Part shown: positions 47,298-58,765 of the stretch, piece after piece
Layout of the letters: each line of letters starts with the position of its first letter
Numbering within the stretch: the stretch's first letter is position 1
Source: Lucifuga dentata
Lineage: Eukaryota > Chordata > Actinopteri > Ophidiiformes > Bythitidae
Assembly: GCA_014773175.1 (NCBI GenBank)
Contig: VXCM01000285.1
Location: 372,001-436,000 of the forward strand
DNA: 64,000 bases
Reading direction: 5' to 3'
The notes under the pieces: generated by a model
Told to the model about the DNA's origin: nothing
Database searches by the model: none
The model's input: the letters and a program-made list of their open reading frames with translations, nothing else
Program-made: the position numbers and the translations under genes

Positions 47298-50200
47298 ATT
47301 TCAATATGTTATGGCTTTTTCACTATATGAGCTGATTCTTAGTAACTTCAGGAAAGAAAATGGCCTTTCACTTGTGGAATAATCACAGTGGATCCTGGAA
47401 TTTTTGAAATGATTTCTTAACATTGCGATAAGACGCTTTTCAATATTTTCTTTACTTTTCCTCAAAAGTAATACACCAATGAAAAAACTCATACATATTT
47501 ATCCTATGATAAACTATCAATAGTATGGTGATGCAGTGCTTAAATTAGGTTGTGGGTCCAAAACCTGTGCTGCTGCCCTGGTTCATTCTACACTGAAGAC
47601 AAATTCCCCACTGAAGTGTATAATTTGAACAATATTAGATCATTTGGCCTGGGCTTGTTCATCTTTGGTGGTGTGTGGGCTAATGAGTGCCCTTCTAGTT
47701 CCATATGAACCACTATGATGTGTAACACCCCCNCACACACACACACACACACACACCCAATCCGTATTTTGGATCCGCAGAGAGGTGTCTTTGACTTCAA
47801 TGACATACTATTTAGTCAGAAAAACAAAGACTATGATGATAAACAATACTGGTGTCGTAGCAGTGAAAACAGCCTGATACCAATTAATGAGTTAAGTATT
47901 ACTTAGCATTCTTTGCTTCCATCTTTGGCATTAAGAAAGAGAAGAAAAGCCAAATCCACATGACAGTGCGTCCTATATCTTGGCAGTTAAACTGGAAAGT
48001 AAAGTTTTCTGACAGCTGATGGAGGATGAGGAGTGATGGCTCAAATTACTTAAATGGCACCCAGGTTGTAAAAAAGAGGAATTTTCCTTTAAAAGAGGAA
48101 ACATTTTCACAGCTGATTTTATTTTTCATCAAGGTGGCAACAAAAGCATTACATGCATGATGACTGATGAGAGATTTTAAAATTCAGAGTAATTTCTCCT
48201 TTGCATTCAGCGCAGCATGTGAGTTGTTGCACTGCTGGTGGCAATGTATCACTGTGGTGTAGCTTTGTGTGCCTCACTCATTGCCTTCCCTCTCCTCAGA
48301 CATACACATCATTAGCTGTCTGCTGAACACCTTGAGGCAAATCCAGCAAGGTAATTATTGAGGGCATAGCCATGTCTGCACGCAACCATCATGAACCTAT
48401 CGTAACTCATTTAAAGTAGAGAAAAGGCCTTGCTGTTGTAAGGAACGAGTTACAGAGAGAGAAGGGCAGGGAGAAGGAACAAGAGCGACGAGGATTGGTG
48501 ATCAGCCTCTGACATGTCAAATATGATACAACAAATGTCTCAGAGCCTAGAGCTAATAAAGCCTAAAATATGCTGTTGCTTTTTCATTGGCACTGGACCT
48601 GGAACCATGCCAGGATCAAAGATGAGGGAGGCTTATCCCTTACTTTTAACTGTAAAGATGCAGGTATTCATAAGAGGGAAAAGAACATAAATATATAAGA
48701 GCTGCACATACATAACTAACAATGACTTGTTTCTTGCGGGACCCCCTCGAAAACAAGATGGTACATCTCAAGGGGTTTATCCTAATAAAAATAAAAATGT
48801 AAACTCTGCAAGCAGTTTTTGAAAACCCTGGGTCTCAGATAGGCCATATTAATTTCAGGCATTGGAATTTATTGTAAAAGTGAATGTGTTTACACTAAGT
48901 TATCAATTATATGCATCTTTATATCCAGTACAATAAGCCTAGCGGGGGGTGGNTATGGTACAGCAGTACAGTCACCTCAGCCATTGCAGGGTAGCTACGG
49001 CATCTCAGGTAAAACAATAAAACCGAGATTCTTTTTTCTCACCTCAACACGTGATTTCTTTCTTCAGTTGTCACTGATGAGCCCGTGCAGCTCACACACG
49101 TCATGAGCAGTAGCACCCACATGACAGGCTTGCAGGAGAGGAGAACATCCCAAAGGTCATTATGAACAGTCAGGCAAAGATAAAATGTTTTGCAATGCTG
49201 CTTTCACTATGTCAGTTGGTGGTAAGTTTGCACCTTCCAAGTTCAATTGCTGCTTATTTTTAATAAATAGTGAACAAATTGATATTAACTGTTTCATGGT
49301 TAAACACACATGCATGTTGTTGCTACTTAAGGAATTTAAAAAAAAACATATTTCAAATTCTTGCTTAAAAAAGGGATAAAGGGTGTTTTTGCACTCACTC
49401 ATTCACTCACTCACTCACTACAAACACACCCACACCATTATCAGTTGCCATCAGTTCCCAACTTTCTGCTGTCTTTCTGTAATTTGTAATAACCGAATAC
49501 AATAAATCACTTTCATAGACTGATGTGACACAGTCTCATTGGAATGTTTTTAACAGACTTTTAGTTTCATATTTACATAGATGATTTTGGATTGCAGACT
49601 GATGAATGAAAATTATATGGCATAGTATAACTCTTTTTTTAAAAAATTCTCACTCATAAAACATGATTCCACTTGGCAACTGGTCTCTCCATTAGTCCTT
49701 GATGATATTATCTAATTCTTTTTTAGCTATGTGATACATCCTTTAAGCTCCATGATGTAGACAAGAGTTAACCTGCAGGGAAAGTAAATAGTAATGACGG
49801 AAGAGGGATCTGTGACCTGAAATCATATTTTTTTTTGCTGTTAATTCAAACAAAAAACTACCCAATTCTCAGCTTTTTAATGTGGTGTCTTATTACAATA
49901 TGCCTTTTATTTTTTTTACAGTGACTCTTTTTAATGAAATAAAATGTGAACCTGTCAGCTAAAACAACCTTGCATTGTCTCTGCTTCTGGCAAAAAGAAG
50001 ACTGTTGGTTGTATTTTGTGAAAAACAAAAAAAAAAAAAAATCCCACTTACTCAGCTAAAGACAAAACAAGTTGTTCCAGTATGCAGATGCCGAAGTGCA
50101 GTAGCACAGCAGGCACATACTGTCTGCTAAACCTTATCTATCTTCCCTCTCAGACTTCATAATGAATTTATCAATAAGCCCTGGCTGTGTGTGCCCCTGG

Positions 50201-50769
50201 GGCTGCAGTTCCAGCCCTCAACTCCTCTGCTGTGAACTTCAATCAGTCATTCTGTCAGAAAAACAGAGAGGGGGCAGGGCAACCTGGAAAAGGCCTTTTG
50301 AAGAGTCTTTAAAAGGAGACGAAACTTCAAAGTAAATAAACATTTGCTTGAATGTACAGTACGAGTAGTCTGAAAAGTATGCAATAAACTGATGAATGAA
50401 AAACCCGATGTTTTAAGCATAAATGTCAGTGTGACATCTGGTAATTGCTGCATCAACACTATTTGGAAAGCTATTCAGCATGTGTGCAGAGCTCAGTACA
50501 ACATGCCTTTTCTGGGAAAGTAAATTGAATCAATGTCTTTCCACAGGAGCCAGTCAAGGCTTCAATGACACGTCTCCCTCTAGAGGAAAGCTGTGGTACT
50601 GACTACAACATTTACTCATCTCATACATTATGTAAAGCAAAATAAACTCTATTTATATTTTTGACAATTTATCAGTCATATATTACAACAAAATAGTGAT
50701 ATATATATATATATACATACAGTATTTTATCCATTTTTCAAATTCTACATGTCTATCACAATTTGTGTG

Positions 50770-50801
<32 letters not shown>

Positions 50802-51061
50802 TTATAATACTTACAATAATCTGACTTATAAACATAGAAAAATAAAAAAAATTACTTAAAAGTACAAGAAAACATAGCAAACAAAAATACAATACTTGCA
50901 CTTAAAAGGGAGTATTAATGCAAAACATATATATATATATATATGTGTGCAAATATCTCATGGCAAAGCATTAAACATTTGAAGCAAAACTCAAAGGAAA
51001 TGGTTAGATGTGTATCAGTGTTCACAGGTCCTGTTTGCTTGGAAGGGGACCATGTTGTGGT
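47298..51061. other. Intergenic, s1pr4 3' flank
   Basis: No supported gene. It contains a (CA)n with N at 47733-47757, an isolated N at 48953, (TA)n runs at 50697-50716 and 50927-50944, and (CA)n at 50777-50801. The part next to 51062 should contain the s1pr4 3' UTR, whose end could not be placed. Confidence 0.5.
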
Positions 51062-52294
51062 TTAACCACTTGAAACTGACAGGCAGGTGGTGGTGGAACT
51101 CAGCCTGTATTTTTTGGGTGCCTTACGAGTCTTGTTTGGAGTTGATGATGGGGAAGCCACACTCAGATTCCTGATCTTATTAAAGCTGTTCCTCAGACTG
51201 TCCCTCCTGCTCTCGGAGGTGCTGCTGGTGTCCTTGGACATGAATGTTTCTGGGTGACAGAGGCCGGCTTTCAGGCAGCAGCAACACAGGAGCTTGGCTA
51301 TGGCCTTCCTCATCTCACTGCTGCCAAGGGCGTAAATGATGGGGTTCAGGCCAGAGTTGAGAACAGCCAGGGCAATGAACACATCAGCACTGAACAACAT
51401 TTCACACTGACGGGAGACACAGAAGAAATCCACCAGTAACAGCAGGAACAGGGGCCCCCAGCAAACCATAAAGACCCCAACAATTGTGATCACAGTCTTC
51501 AGCAGTCCCAGGGAGCGCTGGCGACTGCGCTGGGGGCCCAGCTGTGCACTCTTGTGAACGTGACAGTAGATGGCACCATACAGCACACCAATAGCCAGAA
51601 GAATGAGGAAGAAAATGATGAGGGAGAAAAAGATATAGGTTTTGGAATAGAGAGGAAGGAGGGTGGAGCAATCATCCAGGCTGCAAACACAGTTCCACCC
51701 CAGCAAGGGAAGGAGGCCGATCACCAGGGCTAAAATCCAGCAGAGCACAACCAGTCCATAGATCCGACTTGTCTTCCTGGCTGACTTCTGGTGTAGGGGC
51801 TTCATCATGGTGGTGTAACGCTCCACAGCAATCAGCAGCAAGCTGAATATGGATGCTGCCAGAGCCACAAACAACGTACCTTCCCTGAACAGCCAGAGTG
51901 CAGGGCTGAGGCGAAACGTCTGGCTGCCAGACATGCAGATGTTGACCACATAGGCAGCACCAGTAAGGAGGTCACTGAGTGTGATGTTGGCAATGCAGAC
52001 GTAAACCCAGCGCCAGCTGCGGCGGATGTGGGAGATGACAGCTATCAACACCAGGAGATTCTCCAGGATGATAAAAACACTGAAAAGGAGGAAGATGACT
52101 ACAGTGGCACTGATGTGGTTCTGGCTACTGGTGAAGGTTCGGTTCTGCAGACGGCCAGTGTGGTTGTAGTGCCGCAGGATCACGTGGTTGATACCAGTCA
52201 TTGTGGTGGTGGTGTTTGATATGGTGGCATTGTTAGGAAAGAGGTACAGGTGGGGACAGGAGGATGGTGAGGGGAGGGAGGAGAAGATATTCAT
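51062..52294 (-). CDS. s1pr4: Sphingosine-1-phosphate receptor 4
   Basis: A class A G-protein-coupled receptor for sphingosine-1-phosphate, acting in the plasma membrane. In mammals it is mainly expressed in leukocytes and couples to Gi and G12/13. From the first ATG it has 410 residues (human 384). Seven hydrophobic helices are visible from about residue 62 to 322. Landmarks are the EDG-type 'ENLLVLIAVISHI', 'NITLSDLLTGAAYV', the lipid-head-group Arg-Glu pair in 'LWLFREG' (R137, E138), ERY at 158-160, 'LLPLLGWNCVCS' (199-205), CWGP at 278-281 and NPIIY at 317-321. A Cys cluster at 337-340 is a likely palmitoylation site. S1PR4 identity comes from 'YNHTGRLQ', 'SQTFRLSPALWLFREG' and 'STLLPLYSK', which track human S1PR4 rather than S1PR1, 2, 3 or 5. 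N-glycosylation sequons occur at residues 22, 27, 44 and 51. The coding region is one exon. A later ATG at residue 32 (MTGINHVILRHYNHTG) would give 379 residues. Confidence 0.93.
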   Translation of the reverse strand: MNIFSSLPSPSSCPHLYLFPNNATISNTTTTMTGINHVILRHYNHTGRLQNRTFTSSQNHISATVVIFLLFSVFIILENLLVLIAVISHIRRSWRWVYVCIANITLSDLLTGAAYVVNICMSGSQTFRLSPALWLFREGTLFVALAASIFSLLLIAVERYTTMMKPLHQKSARKTSRIYGLVVLCWILALVIGLLPLLGWNCVCSLDDCSTLLPLYSKTYIFFSLIIFFLILLAIGVLYGAIYCHVHKSAQLGPQRSRQRSLGLLKTVITIVGVFMVCWGPLFLLLLVDFFCVSRQCEMLFSADVFIALAVLNSGLNPIIYALGSSEMRKAIAKLLCCCCLKAGLCHPETFMSKDTSSTSESRRDSLRNSFNKIRNLSVASPSSTPNKTRKAPKKYRLSSTTTCLSVSSG

Positions 52295-52378
52295 TGCAGT
52301 GGCTGGATTGGTTAAAGTGGGACAGGATGTGATTGGAACAGGCTGGAACAAGCTTTGCTGGGAAATAGTGTGAAACTC
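52295..52378 (-). other. s1pr4: s1pr4 5' UTR part of the coding exon
   Basis: On the minus strand a pyrimidine-rich TTTGATTACAG lies just before 52378, a plausible splice acceptor. S1P receptor genes commonly have a non-coding first exon and a single coding exon, so this 84-nt stretch is probably leader. The frame is open upstream of the ATG without another ATG. Confidence 0.4.
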
Positions 52379-52883
52379 CTGTAATCAAACAGGCTATCAA
52401 CACACTCTTACCAGTGGAGCTCTACTTGTCACAGCTGAAATATAAGAACAGGAGAGCCACATCAATACAGGATCTAATGTAAAAAATAAATAAAAAAATT
52501 TAAAAAATAATAATCAGATAAATAACGCAAGTATCACCCAATATAAAAATCAAATTCTCCTGATGCTTTTTAGAGTCAACATGCTGTGTGTGTTTCAGTC
52601 AGTTAAAAAGGCATTATGTAAATCCTCATCTGCCACACACACACACACACACACGCGTACCCCACCTTACTGTGGTTAACACAGGATGAAGCGAGCTTTG
52701 CGGAGGGCATTTAAATCACCACATGAAGGAAACAAACTCAAGGTTTCAGAAAAAAGGTGGGAAAACACTGTAGTAAACATCACAATCAACAATGATGACT
52801 ATTTAGTAAAGAATTTCAAAATACCAAAAATATATGAAGAGTTAATTTGCAAAAACAGAAACATTTGTTTTTATAAATTTTTG

Positions 52884-52956
52884 AAAATAGCAGTTTTAAT
52901 CGTACATTCCAAGTTCATTGATATAATCTGGAATGCATGATTAAAACTGCTATTTT
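52884..52956. repeat. 73-nt hairpin, 27-bp arms, 19-nt loop
   Basis: The left arm begins AAAATAGCAGTTTTAATC, which is repeated exactly as the reverse complement at the end of the right arm. A three-base internal mismatch is followed by six more paired bases. The stem length, small internal loop and 19-nt terminal loop are in the size range of a pre-miRNA or a tiny fold-back element. No known miRNA was recognised. Confidence 0.75.
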
Positions 52957-55900
52957 ACTCAAAATACAACTAATGCTGTACATTAGTTGAATTCCTTTTG
53001 TTAAATTTCAACAGCATCAGTTTGATTGATATTACCCACTGTTACCTGGAATCTCTTCATAAAACTCTTCATATAATCAATTTATTTTTGTGCATTTGTT
53101 CTGTAGAAAACTTTACATCATTATAAATAAAATGAAAGCTTAGAAGCTTAATGAATCTCTCCTCAAAAGAAACAAAAAAAAAAAAATGNAAAAAAAAAAA
53201 AAATGCAGCAACAGTTAATTGGATTTTAAAAAAATCTATTTTAGCAATTCAAATATTTTTTCTAATTGAATCTGTCACAAGTGCATTAAATGCAGAAACG
53301 TAAAGTGAATCCTGTGACAGCAAAACTGTGCAGACTATGCTGAGTAGAGAAAGTACTTACTCTGCTGCTGCTGATGATGACGATGATGATGCTGAGTGTG
53401 TGTGAGAAGATTTCATATAGCTGAATGCTGACTACAGATTTCTGCACTTGTTTAATGGGGAAGTAAGCCAAAGAAGGTTAGGTATGACACACCACACCCA
53501 ATATGCACACACACACACACACACACACAGATTGCTTCTTTACATGGCCTTATAAAGAAATAATGCATTTGTTAAAATTTGACAAAAAAAAAAAAAAAAN
53601 AAAAAAAAAAAAAAGAAGTGTCCATCAAACCATGTTTGACAATTATCGCCTACCTATTTTAGAAAAAGTATTTTTTTTAAATGATTAATTTAAGTTTGAT
53701 ATCACGTTTCTGGTGAGGAGTACCATGTTTTCCCAAGACATCATGCAACTTTCACTAACACTGCAATGTCCTCAAATCAAATCCTATTGCTCAAGCTGAC
53801 TTACAATAACTTATACAGGAAGGTATCTTTCAAAACATGTATACGCACAAAACTTAGTTGTAAATGTTTTGAAAGTAGCATGACTAAAGTGTATTTGGAA
53901 GGATATGTGGCAACACACTCACGCTTACACTTACGAGAGTGTGGCACTCAGCCGAGGTGATATTACAAAAGCCTTAAAATTAGAAATTATTTTTCTCAAT
54001 ATTTCTCAGAAAGGAGTAGAGAAAAACAGGAACTCCCAATCAGATGGAGAGGGGCCCCTCCCTGCAGATAGAGGGTTTCATACCTCTCGTCGCCCAGCTG
54101 TGGTTGTTGGTATGGGTAGATAGGCCACAGTGACACTGTTCACTGCTTGCTCTCATTGTCATCATGCATGGCACACATGATTTCATAAAACCTCTAACCG
54201 AGTGCTAGATGACTCTAACCACGCACCATGCAACAAGCAGTGGTGGTGAGGCCCAAATCACTTCCAACTCAACCATATTTCCATAATAGACTGAGCAGCA
54301 GCACACAAGAGCCAGGCATCTCTAAAGCATGAGAAAATGCCAGCAAATTTCAGCAAAACCAGAACACGTGGCCAAACTTGTTGAACTTGCAGGTGAGTGC
54401 AGAGTTTCCAAAAACCTATGATTATATATTTCAGGCTCTCAGCAAGCCAGTCCCTAATTGTACCACTGAACTGTAATTATCATTTATCAAATGCTTCAAA
54501 AGCATGCGGATGTGGTCTGAAAAAAGCTCAGATGAAACCTTTAGTAAAATATCATTGTGCCAATGCCATAAAAACATTGCTCTTAGCAAATATTGCTTTT
54601 CATTCTACAGTTCTTCTGTAATAACAGAATTTTCAAATGAGTTATTATTATAATTTGTCATCTTTCATATGCTATAGCTCCATCATAAATACAATTCTGT
54701 ATTTTGGCTGATAAATTATAACAGATCTGCAGTTAATATGGCGAGTAAGAGGTTCTCCTGCAGAACCCATGGGGCTTTAAAGACTGAAATAATGCAAAGG
54801 TCATATAACTGATGCATGTGACCCACATATAATATATAATGGTAATGAGGCATAACATTCATGAAACCAAAGTGGTGAATTTCTCACGCAACTTCTGCTT
54901 TTTGTTCAGTTTTTTCATAGAGAGGTGTGAAAATGTAGACATGCGTCAATAAATCATAATGTAAAAAAATGTAGAAATATTAGTCGGTCTACATCAAATG
55001 ATGCTGTAGTAGTGCATTGTATGAAATTCGGATAAAGAATAACAACAAAAAACAAACACCCACATCTAACGTATGATATCCTGAGGTGTCAACAACACCC
55101 ATAACTGCTGAAAACACCCTTACTCCAAATGTTTAACAACAAACATTGCTGTAACCACAAAATGCTTATGCTGTAGCACAGCTGTTTTTTCTCCAATGAG
55201 CAGAGCAAACCTTATATGACACTGTAGGCTTTAACTGGCCCTAAAAAACAATGTGCTAATGAGAACCAAATTACCCCAACAGCACCAATACTTATATTAA
55301 TACTAATACTAGTATTCATCCTCATAATTTGGCATTTTGGTGCCATTTGAATAACTGCCAATTTGTCCTGCTATTTAGCATGACCAAATACAAACGAGGT
55401 GTGATGCAAACAGGTATATGTCTAATTTTGCATTAAAGGGTTTTAAATTAAAGGGCAGATTAAAGAGTAGATGTATAGTGATCCAGAGAGCTGCTGCTGC
55501 ACGGCTCTCTGTAGAATGAAACTGTTCAGCATGTTACACTTGTGACCACACCCAGAATAGAAATGTCAGAGCAGGTGTTCTGTCTTTGACAGCTGAGGGG
55601 AAAAAAACTGCTTTGATGTCACTTATTGTGGTGTGGTCACAAATGCAACATACAGGAAATTTTCAGCCTGTGCAGTGCAGCAGCAGTTTTTAGATCAGTG
55701 GAACTCAATGTAGGGAAAGTGCTTCTCTTTCTCTCATCATTTTCTAAGGTGTGTCATGGGCAAACAAGTACAAAAACTCTGTGATATAAAAATGATGGAG
55801 GCAGTTGAAATGCATAAAGGATTTTGTTTGGAGGTGTTTTTGTTTGTTTTCAAATAAATGCATATATTCTTGCTGCAAGATTGTCACTATAAGTCTGACC

Positions 55901-56642
55901 AAATATTTTCTGTGACACTTGAGGCCTATCCTAAAAGTCTCTCAGTTTGATTTCTCTAACATTAATCATTTAAGACTGATATGTCACTTCTTTACATGCC
56001 ATCTCACCATCTAGCTTAATTTATGCACTACAGCCAAATAATTCAGAATATTGGTAAAATCTTGGTGGGAGATATTTCTCACAGTGGACATTTAGACTTG
56101 TCAAACACAGGTGTATCTAAAATGCATGAAGGCTCTGTTTCATTTAGATGTGTCAGTAGGCCAAGGCCCTGACATTGATACAAACACCTTGATGAAGTGG
56201 AGCCATTATCAGTGTTACATTGTGTTGTCCTTGCTATGACAAATCAAAATGTGAAAAAAGGTTTACAGTTGTAATTTAATCAGTTTATGCTGTATATGCT
56301 GTGTCAATCCTTTTTTGATATTGCTTTGACTTTGCAGAAGAAACAGGGCCTAATTGTTTCGTATATAAAATTGTAAATGATGAAAAAAAAACATTATAAT
56401 GGAAATGGACATTATCAATGTTACAGATGTTATCCATTATCCATCTAAGGAATAATGATGAACAAAGGTGTCTGAAGGAAAGTGTTCCATTCTAACCTCA
56501 TAGGTGAGCACTTATTAGAAGTTACAGGCTCACATATTGCTGCTATATGATGGCTCTAGAATAATGGTTTCTGAGATGAAGGTGATCTGGGGCAAAAAAC
56601 GAAAAGGAAGAAGATGTCATCGTGACACCAAATGATGACACA

Positions 56643-56689
56643 GGATGTTACTGATTATCAGTGACTCTGTCAGTCACTGATAAACATCC
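56643..56689. repeat. Hairpin with 12-bp perfect inner stem and 6-bp outer stem
   Basis: The inner stem TTATCAGTGACT (56655-56666) pairs with 56672-56683 across a 5-nt loop. The outer GGATGT (56643-56648) pairs with ACATCC (56684-56689) across a 6-nt bulge on one side. Confidence 0.6.
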
Positions 56690-56849
56690 CATTCTGATTC
56701 CTTGATATCAGCGTCACTCAGCTGAACATACACCAAATATACAAAATGTTATGGACATCTTCCCATTATTGAGTTTTATTCTTTTTTGCACAATGTGACT
56801 CCGAAATTTACAAATCATTCTCCTACTCATCTGCTTTTAGCCATATTTC

Positions 56850-56905
56850 ATCCTCCTCCTCCTCCTCCTCCTCCTTCTTCTTCTTTTTCTTCTTTTTTTT
56901 TTTTT
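56850..56905. repeat. (CTC)n/(CTT)n pyrimidine tract
   Basis: CTC triplets are followed by CTT triplets and a T run, all pyrimidine on the plus strand. Confidence 0.9.
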
Positions 56906-57626
56906 AACTTGATTTTATCTAATATGGGAAATCTAAAGATCTGAGATTTTACCAGGATTCACACCATTTAATGAATAGACTTAATATCCTGAAGTGACTT
57001 TAAAGAGACATTAAGTGTATGAATATTAATCTTATTGGAGTGTATATATCATTCCTTTGTACAGTCTGAGTGATCTGAGCAACTGCTTTGCAAATCATAT
57101 AGAACCTTAGTAGTGAATAACAGTGTAGAAATATATAAGCCTAAAAAAAATAAAAAACAAAACAAAACAAAACAAAGCTATATTAATCTTCCTTAGTTAG
57201 CCAATATGCAATATCACGATGTTACCACTAGACGATGCTAAAAACAACGAAATACCACAAAGTCGGCTTTGTTCTTTCAAAATTGTAAATATATTATAAA
57301 TCTTTGCAAATATTGTTTGTGGATTGTGGTTTCCATTTGTGCATTTTGGATTTTAATGTATACTACTGTTAAGGGTTGCTTGTTACCATTTCTTTCAGAA
57401 ATTCAGGATCTTTTGGACGCTTAAGCCTAATAAATAACCACAAAAATTCATAATGATTGGCTCAAGCACAGAATTTGTATACAGAATTCAGTGCAGCTGT
57501 CAGTACAACTGTAATATAATTACAAATTTTGAAAGTGCACATGTTACAGCAACTGTTGATTATTTTCTTTTTTCTAGAAAAATAGAAAACAATACATAAA
57601 CATATAAAAACACAGAAAAAAAATTA

Positions 57627-57659
57627 CAGAGCCATCCTCCAGTACAGGAGGATGGCTCT

Positions 57660-57660
<1 letters not shown>
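57627..57660. repeat. Perfect 14-bp hairpin flanked by A and T tracts
   Basis: CAGAGCCATCCTCC (57627-57640), loop AGTACA, then the exact reverse complement to 57660. An A-rich stretch precedes it and a T run of about 33 bp follows directly, so the pairing can extend loosely. It may be a fold-back insertion or a structured RNA, or may have been sharpened by assembly at the T run. Confidence 0.65.
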
Positions 57661-57694
<34 letters not shown>

Positions 57695-57879
57695 TCTTAT
57701 TAAGAAACTTAATAGTTCACTTGTTTTTTTTACCACTAAATTCAAAATTGATATACTTTCAATTCCTTTATCTAGTTTTGTGTTATTGTGTTGTAAATAT
57801 ATTCTCTCTATTACTTGTTTAATAGTCAAATTAAAAAAGAGGGGGATAAAAACGAAAAACTTCAGCTCTTACGTGTCAC

Positions 57880-58421
57880 CGCTGTGAGACAGCAGGGGGC
57901 GCTGTGCTTTAACAAACGCTCTGTAGCAACAAGGGTGATCATTGTAGAATCTGGCTCGTGCGTTTTTCTTNACTTTTTTTTTTTTTTTTCCTGCGCTCAG
58001 TCTGCTGCTGTTATTTGGATAGAGAAAGGAAGTAGCGCCAGGCTAGCTTGTTAGCCGGTCTCAAACCTCGCAGTTCTCCGAGAAAACATGGACTTCTGAG
58101 CCTCTTTCATGTCAGAGACCGCTTTTCTTTATTTAATTAAGACACAGAAATGGAAACTAAGCAGGCTATTGTGTTTTTCTGGAGTCGTTAATTTTATTTC
58201 CGCACCGGTTTCTAACCTCCAAACTGATTCAACACTCAGCTTTGTCTCCTTCGCCGTTGCTAGCCTGTTTGTTCCAAAGTGAGTATCTTTTTTTCATAAA
58301 AGGCATAAATAATAAAGAGACTGAAAAGCTGAGACTGGAATTTTTGTATCCAGTCAGTTGAATTTTTGGGGAAATACATCTGAGGATTACACCGAGACAA
58401 TGACAAAGACAGCAGAGAAAG
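57880..58421 (+). promoter_or_regulatory. Promoter-like region with possible first exon of an unidentified gene
   Basis: After AT-rich spacer the sequence becomes GC- and CpG-richer, with GGAAGTAGCGCC, TTAGCCGG and TCTCCGAG. A strong donor follows (AA then GTGAGTAT at 58279). A second candidate is ATG at 58400-58402 with A at -3, reading MTKTAEK and then a donor GTAAAT at 58422. I do not recognise the gene, and no later exon was found to 64 kb. It could instead be a bidirectional or non-coding promoter. Confidence 0.35.
57891..57903 (+). promoter_or_regulatory. Strong CTCF-like motif
   Basis: AGCAGGGGGCGCT matches the CTCF core exactly. It lies just upstream of the promoter-like region at 57.9-58.4 kb and has the same orientation as the motifs at 13600 and 18752. 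Confidence 0.5.
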
Positions 58422-58728
58422 GTAAATATCACTGTTCCTTGTGTACTTGCATTTGTAGCTAGCAGCGAGCTGTTCTTTAAAGTCAAAGTTTATTGTCAAC
58501 ATTATGAATTTGACAAATGTGTGACTTGTTGCTGCCTATTGTTCTTTTTTTTCTTTTATATGACTACCAGGCTACCTTTGGCAGGGCTGTTTTGGGAATT
58601 TAATGGGGAGCAGTCTGTAACATTCATTTTCGGTTGAAAGTACGTTAGAAACCATTGAGATAACAGTTGCTTTCACACAGCCAGCTTAGGATATAGATAA
58701 ATATTGTCTTGTTCAGTCATATTTGCAG

Positions 58729-58730
<2 letters not shown>

Positions 58731-58763
<33 letters not shown>
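58731..58763. repeat. (TG)n microsatellite
   Basis: A TG run of about 33 bp. Confidence 0.95.

Positions 58764-58765
<2 letters not shown>

Larger units (their letters stand above)
52379..57880. other. Intergenic, s1pr4 upstream region
   Basis: No coding gene was supported. It contains (CA)n at 52635-52652 and 53509-53529, poly-A gaps at 53189 and 53600, hairpins at 52884-52956, 56643-56689 and 57627-57660, a CTC/CTT tract at 56850-56905 and a T run at 57661-57693. The s1pr4 promoter must be here but cannot be placed. Confidence 0.5.

Noticed and set aside
52292..52351. s1pr4 start at 52351
   Set aside because: The codon there is TTG, not ATG. The first ATG in the frame is at 52294-52292.
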